The notes under the pieces: model-generated
Seen by the model: only the letters and a program-made list of their open reading frames with translations
Databases searched by the model: none
What the model was told of the DNA's origin: nothing
Program-made: the position numbers and the translations under genes
Shown: piece after piece, positions 16,518-25,192 of the stretch
Layout: every line of letters starts with the position of its first letter
How positions within the stretch are numbered: the stretch's first letter is position 1
Assembly: GCA_023954855.1 (NCBI GenBank)
Contig: JAGSGY010000056.1
Location: 1-37,714 of the forward strand
Reading direction: 5' to 3'
Length of the DNA stretch: 37,714 nt
Origin: Pseudomonadota bacterium
GTDB lineage: Bacteria; Myxococcota_A; UBA796; GCA-2862545

Positions 16518-17930
16518 CTAGGCCGCCTTCTTGCCCCGCAGCGCCGTGACGAGGGCTTCCATCGTGGCCCGCGCGTCGCCGAAGTACATGCGATTGTTGT
16601 CGTGGAAGAACAGCGGGTTCTGCACACCGGCGTATCCGGAGCCCATGCCGCGCTTGAGCACCACGGTCGTGGTCGCTTCCCAGACCTTGAGCACGGGCAT
16701 GCCGTAGATGGCCGACGAGGTATCGGTCTCGGCGCCCGGGTTGCAGATGTCGTTCGCGCCGATGACGAGCACGATGTCGGTGTCGCTGAAGTCGTCGTTG
16801 ATCTCGTCCATCTCGAGCACGCACTCGTAGGACACACCCGCTTCGGCGAGGAGCACGTTCATGTGCCCTGGCAAGCGGCCGGCCACCGGATGAATCGCAA
16901 AGCGCACGGTCTTGCCCTGTTCCTGGCAGAGCCGCGTGAAGTCCTGCACGGCATTCTGGGCGCGGGCCACGGCCATGCCGTATCCGGGCACAATCACGAT
17001 GCTCTCTGCATCTTCGAGGGCCTCGGCAAGCTCGTCGACCTCGATGGGCGAGACCTCACCCTGTGGAGCTGCAGGCTCACCCGAAGGCGCCTTGGCAGGT
17101 GTCGCGCCGAAGCCGCCGAAGACGACATTCCAGATCGAGCGGTTCATCGCCTTGCACATGATGTACGAGAGGATGGCGCCACTGGAGCCGACGAGCGCAC
17201 CGGTGATGATCAGCAGGTCGTTGCCGAGCATGAAGCCCGCCGCCGCAGCTGCCCAGCCGGAGTAGCTGTTGAGCAGGGACACCACGACCGGCATGTCGGC
17301 GCCACCAATGGCCATGACCAGGTGCACGCCGAGCAGACAGGCCAAGACCGTCATGGTCAGCAGGTAGGCCATGCCGTGCGGCGCGTGCAGCGGCGCAAAA
17401 GGAACGGCGAGCGCGAAGATCGCGAGCACGACGCCGAGGTTCAGCAGATGTCGGCCGGGCAGCAGCAGTGGCTTGCCGGAGAGCGAGCCGCGAAGCTTGG
17501 CCCACGCGATGATCGAGCCGGTGAACGTCACCGCACCAATCGCAACGTCGAGCCAGATCTCGAGCTGGTGCACGATGTGCTCAGCGCCGACGAGGTCCTT
17601 GCCGGGCTCGAGGTAGGTCGAGATGCCGACGAGCACCGCGGCGAGGCCGACGAAACTATGCAGCATTGCGACGAGCTGCGGCATGGCGGTCATGGCCACG
17701 CGGGCGGCCAGTGCCGCACCAATCACAGAGCCGAGTACCACCGCCCCGCCCGTCAGCGCAAAGGCCTCGACGCGGGGGTGAAACAGGGTCGCTCCGATCG
17801 CGATGATCATGCCGATCACGCCAAAGGCGTTGCCACGGCGGGCGGTCTGCTGGGTCGCGAGACCGCCGAGCGAGAGGATGAAGAGAATGCCGGCCGCGAG
17901 ATAGGCGACGGTGAGTACGCTGGACTCCAC
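16518..17930 (-). CDS. pntB: NAD(P) transhydrogenase subunit beta
   Basis: 470 residues, close to the family length of about 462. PntB and PntA form the proton-driven inner-membrane transhydrogenase that makes NADPH from NADH. About eight membrane helices fill residues 1-270, with His91 (AMLHSFVGLAAVLVG) at the position of the E. coli proton-channel histidine, then Asp212 and Asn221. The C-terminal NADP domain has GYGMAVARAQ (316-325), HPVAGRLPGHMNVLLAEA, GANDICNPGA and the YAGVQNPLFF loop. The start is GTG, one base after the pntA stop, with GGAGG inside the pntA end. Confidence 0.95.
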   Translation of the reverse strand: MESSVLTVAYLAAGILFILSLGGLATQQTARRGNAFGVIGMIIAIGATLFHPRVEAFALTGGAVVLGSVIGAALAARVAMTAMPQLVAMLHSFVGLAAVLVGISTYLEPGKDLVGAEHIVHQLEIWLDVAIGAVTFTGSIIAWAKLRGSLSGKPLLLPGRHLLNLGVVLAIFALAVPFAPLHAPHGMAYLLTMTVLACLLGVHLVMAIGGADMPVVVSLLNSYSGWAAAAAGFMLGNDLLIITGALVGSSGAILSYIMCKAMNRSIWNVVFGGFGATPAKAPSGEPAAPQGEVSPIEVDELAEALEDAESIVIVPGYGMAVARAQNAVQDFTRLCQEQGKTVRFAIHPVAGRLPGHMNVLLAEAGVSYECVLEMDEINDDFSDTDIVLVIGANDICNPGAETDTSSAIYGMPVLKVWEATTTVVLKRGMGSGYAGVQNPLFFHDNNRMYFGDARATMEALVTALRGKKAA

Positions 17931-17931
17931 G

Positions 17932-19470
17932 CTACCTCCGGAACATCGCCAGCATGCGCTGGGTCACGAGGAAGCCGCCGGCGATATTGATCGTGGCGAC
18001 GAGGATGGCGATGGCGCCGAGAATGGCGGCGGTGTTGGTCTCGCCGCTCGAGGCCTGCAAGATGCCGCCGACGATGATGATGCCGCTGATGGCGTTGGTG
18101 ACGGACATGAGCGGAGTGTGCAGGGCATGAGCGACGTTCCAGACGACCTGCCAGCCAATGAAGCACGCGAGCATGAACACGGTGAAGTGCTGCACGAACT
18201 CGCGAGGGGCGTAGGCGCCGACCAGACCAAAGAGCACGGCGGCGACGAGCATCGCGCCGATGGTTCCAGCACCGCTGTCCTCCTTCGGCTCGGCCACTGC
18301 GGCGGCCTCGGCCACGACCACGGGCTCGGGCTCTTCGACCTTGGGGGGCGGCGGAGGTGGCTCTCGCTTCGGTGGCGGCCAGAGCAGCTCGCCCTCGTTG
18401 AGCACGATGGCTCCGCGCACGACCTCGTCTTCGAGATCGACGCGCCAGTTCATGGCGCCACCCATGTCGTCGAGCAAGTGCACCAAGTTCTGCGAGAAGA
18501 ACTTGCTCGCCACCGTAGGCAAGCGGCTGGTCATGTCGGTGTGGCCAATCAGCGTCACACCGTGCGCCTTGACCACCTCTCCGGGTTCGGTGAGCTCGCA
18601 GTTGCCGCCGTTCCGCGCAGCGAGGTCCACCACAACACCGCCGGGCTTCATGGTCTCGACCATGTCGGCGGTCCAGAGAATCGGCGCCTTGCGGCCGGGG
18701 ATCAGCGCGGTGGTGACCACGATGTCGATCTCTTTGGCCTGCTCGCGGAACAGCGCCATCTCCGCGTCGATGAACTCCTTGGACATCACCTTCGCGTAGC
18801 CGCCGCCACCGTCACCGGACTCTTCGAACTCGAGCTCGAGGAACTTGCCGCCGAGGCTCTTGACCTGGTCCTTCACCGCGGGACGGGTGTCGAAGGCGCG
18901 CACGTCCGCACCCATGCTTCGAGCCGCCGCAATCGCGGCGAGACCGGCCACACCAGCGCCGATCACGAGCACGCGAGCTGGAGGCGTCTTGCCGGCAGCG
19001 GTCATCTGCATGCCGAAGAACCCGCCGTAGTTCTGGGCGGCCTCCACGATGGCCCGATAGCCCGCGATATTCGCCATCGACGACAGCACATCCATCTTCT
19101 GCGCGCGGCTGATTCGCGGGATCTGGTCGAGCGCGATGAGCGTGACCTTGCGCGCGGCGAGTGCTTCGATCAGCTCGGTGTTCTCTGCCGGCGACACCAA
19201 CGAGATGAGCACCTGGCCCGCATCGAGCTTCTCGATCTCGTCGCCCTGGACGGGATTGACCTTGAGCACGATGTCCGCACCCCAGACATCGTCCACGACC
19301 TCGGCACCCACGGCCTCGTAGGCAGCATCGGGGAAAGCGGCACTCTCACCAGCTCCCTTCTCGATCATGACCTCGAAGCCGAGCTTCTTCTGTAGCTTCG
19401 TTACCGACTCTGGCGTCGCCGCGACCCTGCGCTCACCGGCTGCGCATTCGCGGGGAATTCCGACCTTCAT
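17932..19470 (-). CDS. pntA: NAD(P) transhydrogenase subunit alpha
   Basis: 512 residues, undivided E. coli-type alpha subunit. The N-terminal NAD(H) domain shows [15 protein letters not shown] (119-133), GAGVAGLAA (171-179) and the lower loop [14 protein letters not shown] Pro/Glu-rich linker (~366-400, [16 protein letters not shown]) joins it to four C-terminal helices. First gene of a five-gene operon (pntA, pntB, membrane protein, SRPBCC protein, EEP lipoprotein). ATG 19470 has GAGAGGA just upstream. A TAGACT -10-like element at 19511-19506 lacks a clear -35. Supplies NADPH; the link to the three downstream genes is unclear. Confidence 0.95.
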   Translation of the reverse strand: MKVGIPRECAAGERRVAATPESVTKLQKKLGFEVMIEKGAGESAAFPDAAYEAVGAEVVDDVWGADIVLKVNPVQGDEIEKLDAGQVLISLVSPAENTELIEALAARKVTLIALDQIPRISRAQKMDVLSSMANIAGYRAIVEAAQNYGGFFGMQMTAAGKTPPARVLVIGAGVAGLAAIAAARSMGADVRAFDTRPAVKDQVKSLGGKFLELEFEESGDGGGGYAKVMSKEFIDAEMALFREQAKEIDIVVTTALIPGRKAPILWTADMVETMKPGGVVVDLAARNGGNCELTEPGEVVKAHGVTLIGHTDMTSRLPTVASKFFSQNLVHLLDDMGGAMNWRVDLEDEVVRGAIVLNEGELLWPPPKREPPPPPPKVEEPEPVVVAEAAAVAEPKEDSGAGTIGAMLVAAVLFGLVGAYAPREFVQHFTVFMLACFIGWQVVWNVAHALHTPLMSVTNAISGIIIVGGILQASSGETNTAAILGAIAILVATINIAGGFLVTQRMLAMFRR

Positions 19471-19526
19471 GACGTCCTCTCGCTTTCCACCATTTTGAGT
19501 CGGCGAGTCTACCGCAATCGGGCGTC

Positions 19527-19546
19527 AAAACGGGGCCTCAGAGGCC
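19527..19546 (-). terminator. Short terminator-like hairpin after the 19553-20134 gene
   Basis: On the minus strand GGCCTC-T-GAGGCC (19546-19534) is followed three bases later by TTTT (19530-19527). It starts 6 nt after the stop codon. The tight centre means only about 4 stem pairs may form, so efficiency is uncertain. It separates the lipoprotein gene from pntA. Confidence 0.45.
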
Positions 19547-19552
19547 TGCCTC

Positions 19553-20134
19553 TCACTGCGAGGTGACCGCCGGACAGTAGATGGGAAGCGGCCCGTTGAT
19601 GGTGACGGCATCGGTCACCACAGTCCCGTCGACTTGGCCGTGCAGATGGGTGGCCTGAAACTCGCCCCACGCGATGTCCGAGATGTGGTCGATGGTCATC
19701 GTCGCGCTGTCACCCTGACCGGTGTCGGCGCTGAACGAGAAGTTGTAGGTCGTGCTCGAAGAGTCGCTCTGCAGCAGCACACGCAGGTTGTGGTCCGTCG
19801 TGTTGTACGTCCCCGCACCCGCGAAGTTCCCAATCACGTCGGCGATCAGCACGGCGTTGTGGCTGCTCCCGCGCCAGAACTGCCGAAAACTCACCAGCGA
19901 GCCCTGCGGGTAGTTCGTGCACGTGGGGGTATCGAACTCGATCGTGCCGGTGTACCCGCCGCCAAGCGTCACCGTGACGGGACGCGGATCGGTCGGGAGC
20001 TGCGGTCCCGTGTCGACGGGCGAATCGCTGCCGCCGCTGGTGTCTGCGGAGTCGGTGCCGTCGTCATCGTCGTCGGATGAACCGGTGCAGGCGACGAGCG
20101 GAAAAACCAGAGAGAGAGCGAAAAATCGAAGCAT
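19553..20134 (-). CDS. Hypothetical lipoprotein
   Basis: 193 residues, no family recognised. The signal ends in lipobox LVAC (Cys16) followed by an acidic, Ser/Thr-rich tether (residues 19-45) of the kind common on surface lipoproteins of this group. The folded part begins VTVTLGGGYTGTIEFDTPTC and looks all-beta; two Cys (one near DTPTC, one in YCPAVTSQ at the end) may form a disulfide. A good GGAGG lies before ATG 20134, with TAGGGT a few bases further up as a possible -10. Probably anchored in the envelope; function unknown. Confidence 0.72.
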   Translation of the reverse strand: MLRFFALSLVFPLVACTGSSDDDDDGTDSADTSGGSDSPVDTGPQLPTDPRPVTVTLGGGYTGTIEFDTPTCTNYPQGSLVSFRQFWRGSSHNAVLIADVIGNFAGAGTYNTTDHNLRVLLQSDSSSTTYNFSFSADTGQGDSATMTIDHISDIAWGEFQATHLHGQVDGTVVTDAVTINGPLPIYCPAVTSQ

Positions 20135-20201
20135 AGGGCCTCCGGGCGCACCCTACACAGAGCGGCGAGGACGCGTCGACTTTCGCTCGTCAGGAGCTTG
20201 C

Positions 20202-22121
20202 TCAGGCTTGGGGTCGGCTCTCTGCCACCGCTTCCCAGCTCGCTTCAGCTTGCTCTTGGGCCGTCGCTCGCTCGACGCGGATGCCCATGTGGGTGTCGTA
20301 GCGCACTCGACTGCCGCTGCGCTTCTTGCTCCAAGCGCCATAGGCCGGACCAGGTGGAACGATGGTGCCGGGACCGCGCCCGATGTACTCGCGGCGTCCC
20401 CAAGCGATCAGTGCTTCGCGCACGTGGGGCCACTCTTCCTTCTTCCAGTAGAAGAGCAACGCGCGCTGACGACTGCGCTCTTTCGGGTCCTTGGCGATGA
20501 CCACGGGCTTGCCGGTGAGCGGATCATGCTCGGAGTAGAAGGCCGCAGTCGCGATGGTCGCCGGAGTCGGCATGAACATCTGGGCCTGTCGCGGACGCAG
20601 TTGCTGCGACTTCATGTACAGCGCCAGCTCGATGCACTCGTCGGGCCCAATGCCGGGATGCGCACACTGGAAGTACGGCACGACGTAGAGCTTCTTTCCA
20701 GCCTCCTTCGCGGCGGCCTTGAACCGGTCGAAGAAGGTGGTGAAGAAGTTGATCGCCGGCTTCTTCATCTGCTTGAGGGCGTTCTCGGATGCGTGCTCGG
20801 GCGCGACCGAGAGCTGCCCGGGTGTGTGGTACTTCGCGAGCTCCTCGACGAACTCGTCATCGAGTGACGCCAGATCGTAGCGGATGCCGGAGTTGACGTA
20901 GACCTTCCGGATTCCCTCCATGGCACGCGCCTTGCGCAACAGGTCCAGGTACGGCTTGTGGTCGGTGCCGTAGTGCTTGCAGCGCACGGGATGAAGGCAG
21001 GACACGCGGCGACAGACCTTGTTGGCCTCTTCGCTGGTGCAGGCCATATGGAACATGTTGGCCGTGGGTCCACCGAGATCACTGACGATGCCGTTGAAAC
21101 CAGGACGCTTGCGCATCGTGCTGAGCTCGTTGAGCACCGACTCGGACGAGCGCGAGGTGACGTCCTTGCCCTGGTGAATCGTCAACGCGCAGAAGGCGCA
21201 GCCACCCGAGCAGCCGCGGTTCACGGTGATCGAGCCGGCGATGCTCTGAAGGGCGGGAATCGGCTGGCGGTAGCAGCTGTGCTGAGCAAAGGCGTAGGGC
21301 AGCTCGTGAAGCCGGTCCATCTCGGGGGTGGTGAGCGGACGCATCGGCGGGTTCTGCACGATCCAGCGGTTGCCATGCCCCTGCACCAGCGTCTTGCCGC
21401 AGTGGGGATTCGACTCGCGGTACATCACCCGCGTCACTTCATTGAACGCCAGCTTGTCGGCCCGGCAGTCCTCGAGCGAGGGCAGCGTCACCACGTCATC
21501 GCCCGTGGGCGGCTCACCCTTCGAGCCCAGCGCGTAGGCCACACCAGGGATGTCGCGACAGTCCGCCGTCGTCTTGCCCTCGGCGAGTCGCCGCGCAATT
21601 TCGACGATCTGCAGCTCGCCCATGCCGAAGACGCAGAGGTCGGCCTTGCTGTCCATGAGAATGGACCCGCGAAGCTTGTTGGACCAGAAGTCGAAGTGCA
21701 CAAGCCGACGAAGGCTGGCCTCGACCCCGCCGATCACGACGGGAACGCCTTTGTAGGCCTGCTTCACGCGTGCGGTGTAGCCAATGGTCGACCGGTCGGG
21801 ACGCTCTGGGAGCACGCCACCGGGCGAGTACGCATCCGCGCTCCTCAGCCGCTTGGAGGCGGTGTACTTGTTGACCATCGAGTCCATGTTGCCGGCCGTC
21901 ACACCAAAGAACAGGCGTGGACGCCCGAGAACCCGGTAGGCCTCGACATCGTCGTGGGTCGGCTGCGCGATGATCCCGACGGTGAACCCGTGCGTCTCGA
22001 GCCAGCGCCCGATCGCCGCGACACCCCACGATGGGTGGTCGACATAGGCATCCCCAGTGACGAGGATGATGTCGAGCGGTTCGCCCGATGGATTCGGGGT
22101 CATGGGAAGGAAGCGTGGCAT
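20202..22121 (-). CDS. ygiQ: YgiQ family radical SAM protein
   Basis: 639 residues, usual length for the UPF0313/YgiQ family. The N-terminal part (~15-200) is the family's B12-binding-like domain: DIILVTGDAYVDHPSWG, then VIGGVEASLRR and KADLCVFGMGE. The radical SAM core has NRGCSGGCAFCAL with the 4Fe-4S ligands Cys304, Cys308 and Cys311. Further family blocks are SDLGGPTANMF, LSVAPEHASE and YFQCAHPG. The reaction of YgiQ is not established. AGAGGG precedes ATG 22121. It is divergent from the tRNA_bind-like gene across 64 bp. Confidence 0.92.
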   Translation of the reverse strand: MPRFLPMTPNPSGEPLDIILVTGDAYVDHPSWGVAAIGRWLETHGFTVGIIAQPTHDDVEAYRVLGRPRLFFGVTAGNMDSMVNKYTASKRLRSADAYSPGGVLPERPDRSTIGYTARVKQAYKGVPVVIGGVEASLRRLVHFDFWSNKLRGSILMDSKADLCVFGMGELQIVEIARRLAEGKTTADCRDIPGVAYALGSKGEPPTGDDVVTLPSLEDCRADKLAFNEVTRVMYRESNPHCGKTLVQGHGNRWIVQNPPMRPLTTPEMDRLHELPYAFAQHSCYRQPIPALQSIAGSITVNRGCSGGCAFCALTIHQGKDVTSRSSESVLNELSTMRKRPGFNGIVSDLGGPTANMFHMACTSEEANKVCRRVSCLHPVRCKHYGTDHKPYLDLLRKARAMEGIRKVYVNSGIRYDLASLDDEFVEELAKYHTPGQLSVAPEHASENALKQMKKPAINFFTTFFDRFKAAAKEAGKKLYVVPYFQCAHPGIGPDECIELALYMKSQQLRPRQAQMFMPTPATIATAAFYSEHDPLTGKPVVIAKDPKERSRQRALLFYWKKEEWPHVREALIAWGRREYIGRGPGTIVPPGPAYGAWSKKRSGSRVRYDTHMGIRVERATAQEQAEASWEAVAESRPQA

Positions 22122-22185
22122 CTGGGCCCTCTAACCCCAGCCAGCACTCGCGACTCGCGTTATCCGGGCCCGCCCCGGAGGAACC

Positions 22186-22605
22186 ATGCCCGTCTACGCC
22201 ATGAAGGTCACGTCCAAGACTGCTCACGAGAAGACCGATCAGCTCTTCATCTACACCTTCGAGAGCCCCGAGCACGGCGAGCGCACCATCGTCGCCAACC
22301 TCACCAACACCTACGAAGTCGGCGACGTCGCCGGCATCGCCATCGAAGGCACCAAGCTGCCCGGCATGGAGATCAAGCCCCGCAAGGTGTTCGGCATTCC
22401 GAGCTCCGGCATGGCCATGGGTCCCGTCGACGCCGAGCTCGACACCGACCTCACCGCGCACTTCGATGCCGACCGCGAGCCGCGCACCTTCAAGGTGACC
22501 ATCGAGGTCGAGGTCGAGGCCGCCTACGCCGAAGATGCCCAGAAGCTCGGCGCAAAGGCGATCGGCAAGGGCAACGGCACCGTGCTCTCGAGCACCGAAG
22601 CCTAA
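22186..22605 (+). CDS. tRNA_bind-type OB-fold protein
   Basis: 139 residues, cytoplasmic. Residues ~12-75 resemble the EMAP-II/Trbp111/CsaA OB-fold: KTDQLFIYTFE, GERTIVANLTNTYEVGDVAGIAIEGTKLP, IKPRKVFGIPSSGMAMG, corresponding to the family's DKLY..V, IV.G..N and K.RGV.S.GM blocks. The C-terminal ~50 residues form a charged tail (VTIEVEVEAAYAEDAQK) not typical of CsaA. RNA binding is inferred from the fold. GGAGG sits 3 nt before ATG 22186, at the close end of the normal range. Codon use is strongly biased, suggesting good expression. Confidence 0.65.
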   Translation: MPVYAMKVTSKTAHEKTDQLFIYTFESPEHGERTIVANLTNTYEVGDVAGIAIEGTKLPGMEIKPRKVFGIPSSGMAMGPVDAELDTDLTAHFDADREPRTFKVTIEVEVEAAYAEDAQKLGAKAIGKGNGTVLSSTEA

Positions 22606-22642
22606 GCGGAAGCGAGGGCCCCGCGCGGGTGTTCGTGCCGTA

Positions 22643-22673
22643 GCTTCGCTCGAAGCAGGTCCGGCGGGCCTGC
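22643..22673 (+). terminator. Overlapping stem-loops downstream of the tRNA_bind-like gene
   Basis: GCTTCG-CT-CGAAGC (22643-22656) abuts GCAGGTCC-GGC-GGGCCTGC (22655-22673, one G.T pair). No T-tract follows, so these may act as a Rho-type or processing end rather than an intrinsic terminator. Confidence 0.35.
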
Positions 22674-22704
22674 GCTAAGCTGGTTCAACTCCCACGAGGT
22701 CTTC

Positions 22705-23235
22705 ATGAACCCCGCACTGCTCCTGATGGGACTTCTGAGCGGCTCTCCCGCCCAAGCATCCGAGACCGGACGACCCGAGCTCGGCCGACACGACGACGCC
22801 GGCGCGATGTTGGCGGTGCCCAAGACTTGGCTCATCGCCACTCAAGCCACGGAAGATGGCGGTGTGGCCGAGGTTCGCGAGAGTCAGAAGCGCCTGAGCC
22901 CGGTCGTGATGATGCAGTGGGGTGCGGCCGCGGGACGCTCCGTCGACCAGGTCGTCGATGAGCGGGTCACCAAGCTCGGTACCGAGATGGCGATCGGCAC
23001 TGCGACCGAGTCCAAGCGCGAGGACTTCGGCGAGGGCGGACGCAGAGCCACACTCGAAGCCGGAATGATGGGTGTGGCCGTGCCGATCATCGTCGCTGCA
23101 CGCATTGTCGACGACCGCTACCTCGTCGCCGTGTTCACCGGCCCGCCGTCCACGCACACCGCGCTCGACGCGCCTGCGATGGTCGAAGAGATGCTCAGCC
23201 GCTCGATCTGGTCGGGGGAGCTTCCCCCGCTGTAG
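22705..23235 (+). CDS. Exported hypothetical protein
   Basis: 176 residues. Residues 1-18 form a Sec signal (hydrophobic core, cut after PAQA). The mature part opens with ...AVPKTWLIATQ and alternates strands and helices (EVRESQKRLSPVVMMQWG; VDQVVDERVTKLGTEM; RYLVAVFTGPP), faintly recalling PsbP/Mog1-like periplasmic proteins, but I do not assign a family. GAGG lies 6 nt before ATG 22705. Its last 41 bp overlap the end of the convergent sensor kinase gene, so the two transcripts are complementary at their 3' ends. Confidence 0.68.
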   Translation: MNPALLLMGLLSGSPAQASETGRPELGRHDDAGAMLAVPKTWLIATQATEDGGVAEVRESQKRLSPVVMMQWGAAAGRSVDQVVDERVTKLGTEMAIGTATESKREDFGEGGRRATLEAGMMGVAVPIIVAARIVDDRYLVAVFTGPPSTHTALDAPAMVEEMLSRSIWSGELPPL

Positions 23236-24463
23236 GCCAGATGAGAGCAATCTCAAGTCCGCCGCCTGGCCGATTCGCGGCCTCGACGCGTGCCTGGTGC
23301 AGCTCGGCCACCTGCTTGACCAGCATGAGCCCAAGACCCAGTCCACCGGTGCTCCGGGCTCGGCTGCCTTCGGCCCGCCAGAAGGCATCGAACAAGTGCG
23401 GTAGCTCGGCTTCATCCACGCCTGGGCCGGCATCGCGGACGGTGAGTCTGTCGGGACGCACGAGCACCTCGATCGGTGCCTCCCCGTAGCGCTTGGCATT
23501 CGAGAGCAAGTTCGCCACCGCACGCAGCATCAGCTCTGGGTCGACCTCGCGGGTCGCCACGCCCTGAATCGACACGTCAGCGACTTGCGCAGTCTGCGCC
23601 GCGCGCTCGACCAGGTCCCGAACATCGGTGGTCGCGAGCTGAAGCGGAGTGTCGCCCACCTGCATGCGCGACAAGGCGAGAAGCTGCGCAATCAGTCCGT
23701 CGAGCTCGAGCAGGTCCCCTTCCATGGCATCGAGTCGGGAGGCTTTGGCGCCACTGTCTCGCAGCAGCTCCAGCTCCAGCCTGAGCCGTGCCAGCGGGGT
23801 GCGCAGCTCATGAGAGACGCCCGCAAGAAGCTGACGCTCGGTGCTCACGAGCTGATCAATACGGTCCGCCATCTGGTTGAAGGCGTGCGCCATCCGGGCG
23901 AGCTCAGGCGGTCCACCGACGGGAAGCCGATGCTCGAGGTCTCCGGCAGCGATGCGCTCCATGCCCTGCTGAGCGGTCAACAGCGGCCGGGTCGCAAACC
24001 GCCCCAGCGCCACCGCCGAGAGCACCATCAGCAGCAAGCCCGCCAGCACCGCGAAGCGGATCTGACGGCCTGGTCGCTCGAGATCGAGGTCGCGACGCAC
24101 GCCGATCCAGCCCACATCCGTCTCGACAATCACGACGTTCCGCGGACCCTTGTGAAACAGCATCTTCCGGCCGTCATGCTCGACCTCGACCGGGGGGCCA
24201 TGCCTCTGACCACGTGGCCGCAAGTGCGCGCGCGGGCCTCCGCGAAGCCTCCACACCTCCAGCCCGAGCTCCTCGCCGAGCTGCCGGGGCGATTCACCCG
24301 CCTCGACCCGGTCGGCGACAAAGCTCACCTCGTCCTGAAACGCGTGAAACACGGATCGGGCGAGCGGATGCAGCACGCCGTGCATGGTCGCGGCCCACAT
24401 CAACGCGGACGCCAGTGCGACGAGCAGCACAATGCCCGCGGCAACGCGTGTCGACAGTCTCAC
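23195..24463 (-). CDS. Sensor histidine kinase, CpxA/EnvZ type
   Basis: 422 residues. Helix 1 (~8-25) and helix 2 (~137-155) flank a periplasmic domain of ~110 residues rich in His/Arg (GPRAHLRPRGQRHGPP). A HAMP domain (~156-208) leads to the H-box GVSHELRTPLARL with His218, then the N-box (LLSNAKRYG) and G-boxes (RDAGPGVDE, GGLGLGLMLVK). It phosphorylates the OmpR-family regulator encoded just upstream. The start is GTG, overlapping the regulator's stop as GTGA. With two Spy-like genes next door, the set resembles CpxPRA. The signal sensed (misfolded protein, metal) is inference. Confidence 0.9.
   Translation of the reverse strand: MRLSTRVAAGIVLLVALASALMWAATMHGVLHPLARSVFHAFQDEVSFVADRVEAGESPRQLGEELGLEVWRLRGGPRAHLRPRGQRHGPPVEVEHDGRKMLFHKGPRNVVIVETDVGWIGVRRDLDLERPGRQIRFAVLAGLLLMVLSAVALGRFATRPLLTAQQGMERIAAGDLEHRLPVGGPPELARMAHAFNQMADRIDQLVSTERQLLAGVSHELRTPLARLRLELELLRDSGAKASRLDAMEGDLLELDGLIAQLLALSRMQVGDTPLQLATTDVRDLVERAAQTAQVADVSIQGVATREVDPELMLRAVANLLSNAKRYGEAPIEVLVRPDRLTVRDAGPGVDEAELPHLFDAFWRAEGSRARSTGGLGLGLMLVKQVAELHQARVEAANRPGGGLEIALIWPTAGEAPPTRSSG
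23213..23229. other. Hairpin inside the convergent gene overlap
   Basis: CGGGGGA-GCT-TCCCCCG gives a 7-bp GC stem with a 3-nt loop inside the shared end of the exported hypothetical and sensor kinase genes. It could slow polymerase in both directions; no T-tract follows. Confidence 0.35.
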
Positions 24464-25146
24464 CGTGGTGCCCGAGGCACGGTGTAGCCCACACCGCGGA
24501 CCGTCTTCACGAAGGTCGGCTCGCGGGGATCATCGCCGAGCTTGCGGCGGATATGGGACACGTGGACGTCCACGGAGCGATCGAAGGACGCGTACTCCTG
24601 ACCTCGGGCCAGCTCCATCAGCCGGTCACGTGGAATCACTCGGCCGGCGTTGGCCACCAGCACTCGCAAGATCTCGAACTCGGTGGTGGTGAGCTCGACG
24701 GGCTCGCCATCGTTCTCGACCACACGCCGGTCCTCGTCGACCATCAGCGGGCCCGCGCGATGCACGACCTCGGAGGCCGCAGCCTGTCCCGACCGGCGCA
24801 ACACCGCCTCGATGCGCGCGACGAGCTCGCGAGGGTTGAAGGGCTTGCCCAGGTAGTCATCGGCCCCGAGCTCGAGGCCGACAATGCGGTCCATGTCGTC
24901 ACCCCGCGCGGTGAGCATGATCACGGGCAGGGTCGAGAACGCCCGAAGCTCACGCAGCACCGCCAGGCCATCCTTGCCCGGCATCATCACGTCGAGCACA
25001 GCCATGTCGAGGCCACCGCCACGCAGCACCTCGAGACCGGCATCGCCGTCCGCAGCGGTGACCACCTCGAAGCCCCGACCACCGAGGTACTCGGCCAGCA
25101 GTTCGCGAATGCGGTCGTCGTCGTCGATCACCAGGATACGGCGCAT
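24460..25146 (-). CDS. OmpR/CpxR-family response regulator
   Basis: 228 residues. Receiver domain 1-115 with acidic pocket DDDD (8-11), phospho-acceptor Asp52 (VLDVMMPGKDG), Thr79 and Lys101. The C-terminal winged helix (~130-224) has the family pattern LTTTEFEILRVLVANAGRV, DRSVDVHVSHIRRKLGDDP and VRGVGYTV. Members of this family bind direct repeats spaced by one helical turn; such repeats occur before both neighbouring Spy-like genes (25745-25762 and 26331-26348). AGGA lies just before ATG 25146. Coupled to the kinase by a 4-nt overlap. Confidence 0.92.
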   Translation of the reverse strand: MRRILVIDDDDRIRELLAEYLGGRGFEVVTAADGDAGLEVLRGGGLDMAVLDVMMPGKDGLAVLRELRAFSTLPVIMLTARGDDMDRIVGLELGADDYLGKPFNPRELVARIEAVLRRSGQAAASEVVHRAGPLMVDEDRRVVENDGEPVELTTTEFEILRVLVANAGRVIPRDRLMELARGQEYASFDRSVDVHVSHIRRKLGDDPREPTFVKTVRGVGYTVPRAPR

Positions 25147-25164
25147 AGTTCCTCAGCGAAGCGA

Positions 25165-25181
25165 CGCCCGAAGTTCGGGCG
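25165..25181 (-). other. Intercistronic hairpin between the Spy-like gene and the regulator
   Basis: CGCCCGAA-C-TTCGGGCG (minus strand) is a perfect 8-bp inverted repeat in the 46-nt gap. With no T-tract it is more likely a processing or attenuation element that lowers regulator expression relative to the Spy-like protein than a full terminator. Confidence 0.45.
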
Positions 25182-25192
25182 CCGCGTGCAGT

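Noticed and set aside
16602-19395. Long plus-strand frames opposite pntB and pntA
   Set aside because: Antisense of highly conserved transhydrogenase genes; low-complexity composition.
19506-19528. TTGACG (19528-19523) with TAGACT (19511-19506) as a pntA promoter
   Set aside because: Spacer is only 11 bp, far from 16-18. The TAGACT alone is kept as a weak hint.
20958-22643. 561-codon plus-strand frame covering ygiQ antisense and the tRNA_bind-like gene
   Set aside because: Runs across two real genes in the wrong frame; no family features.
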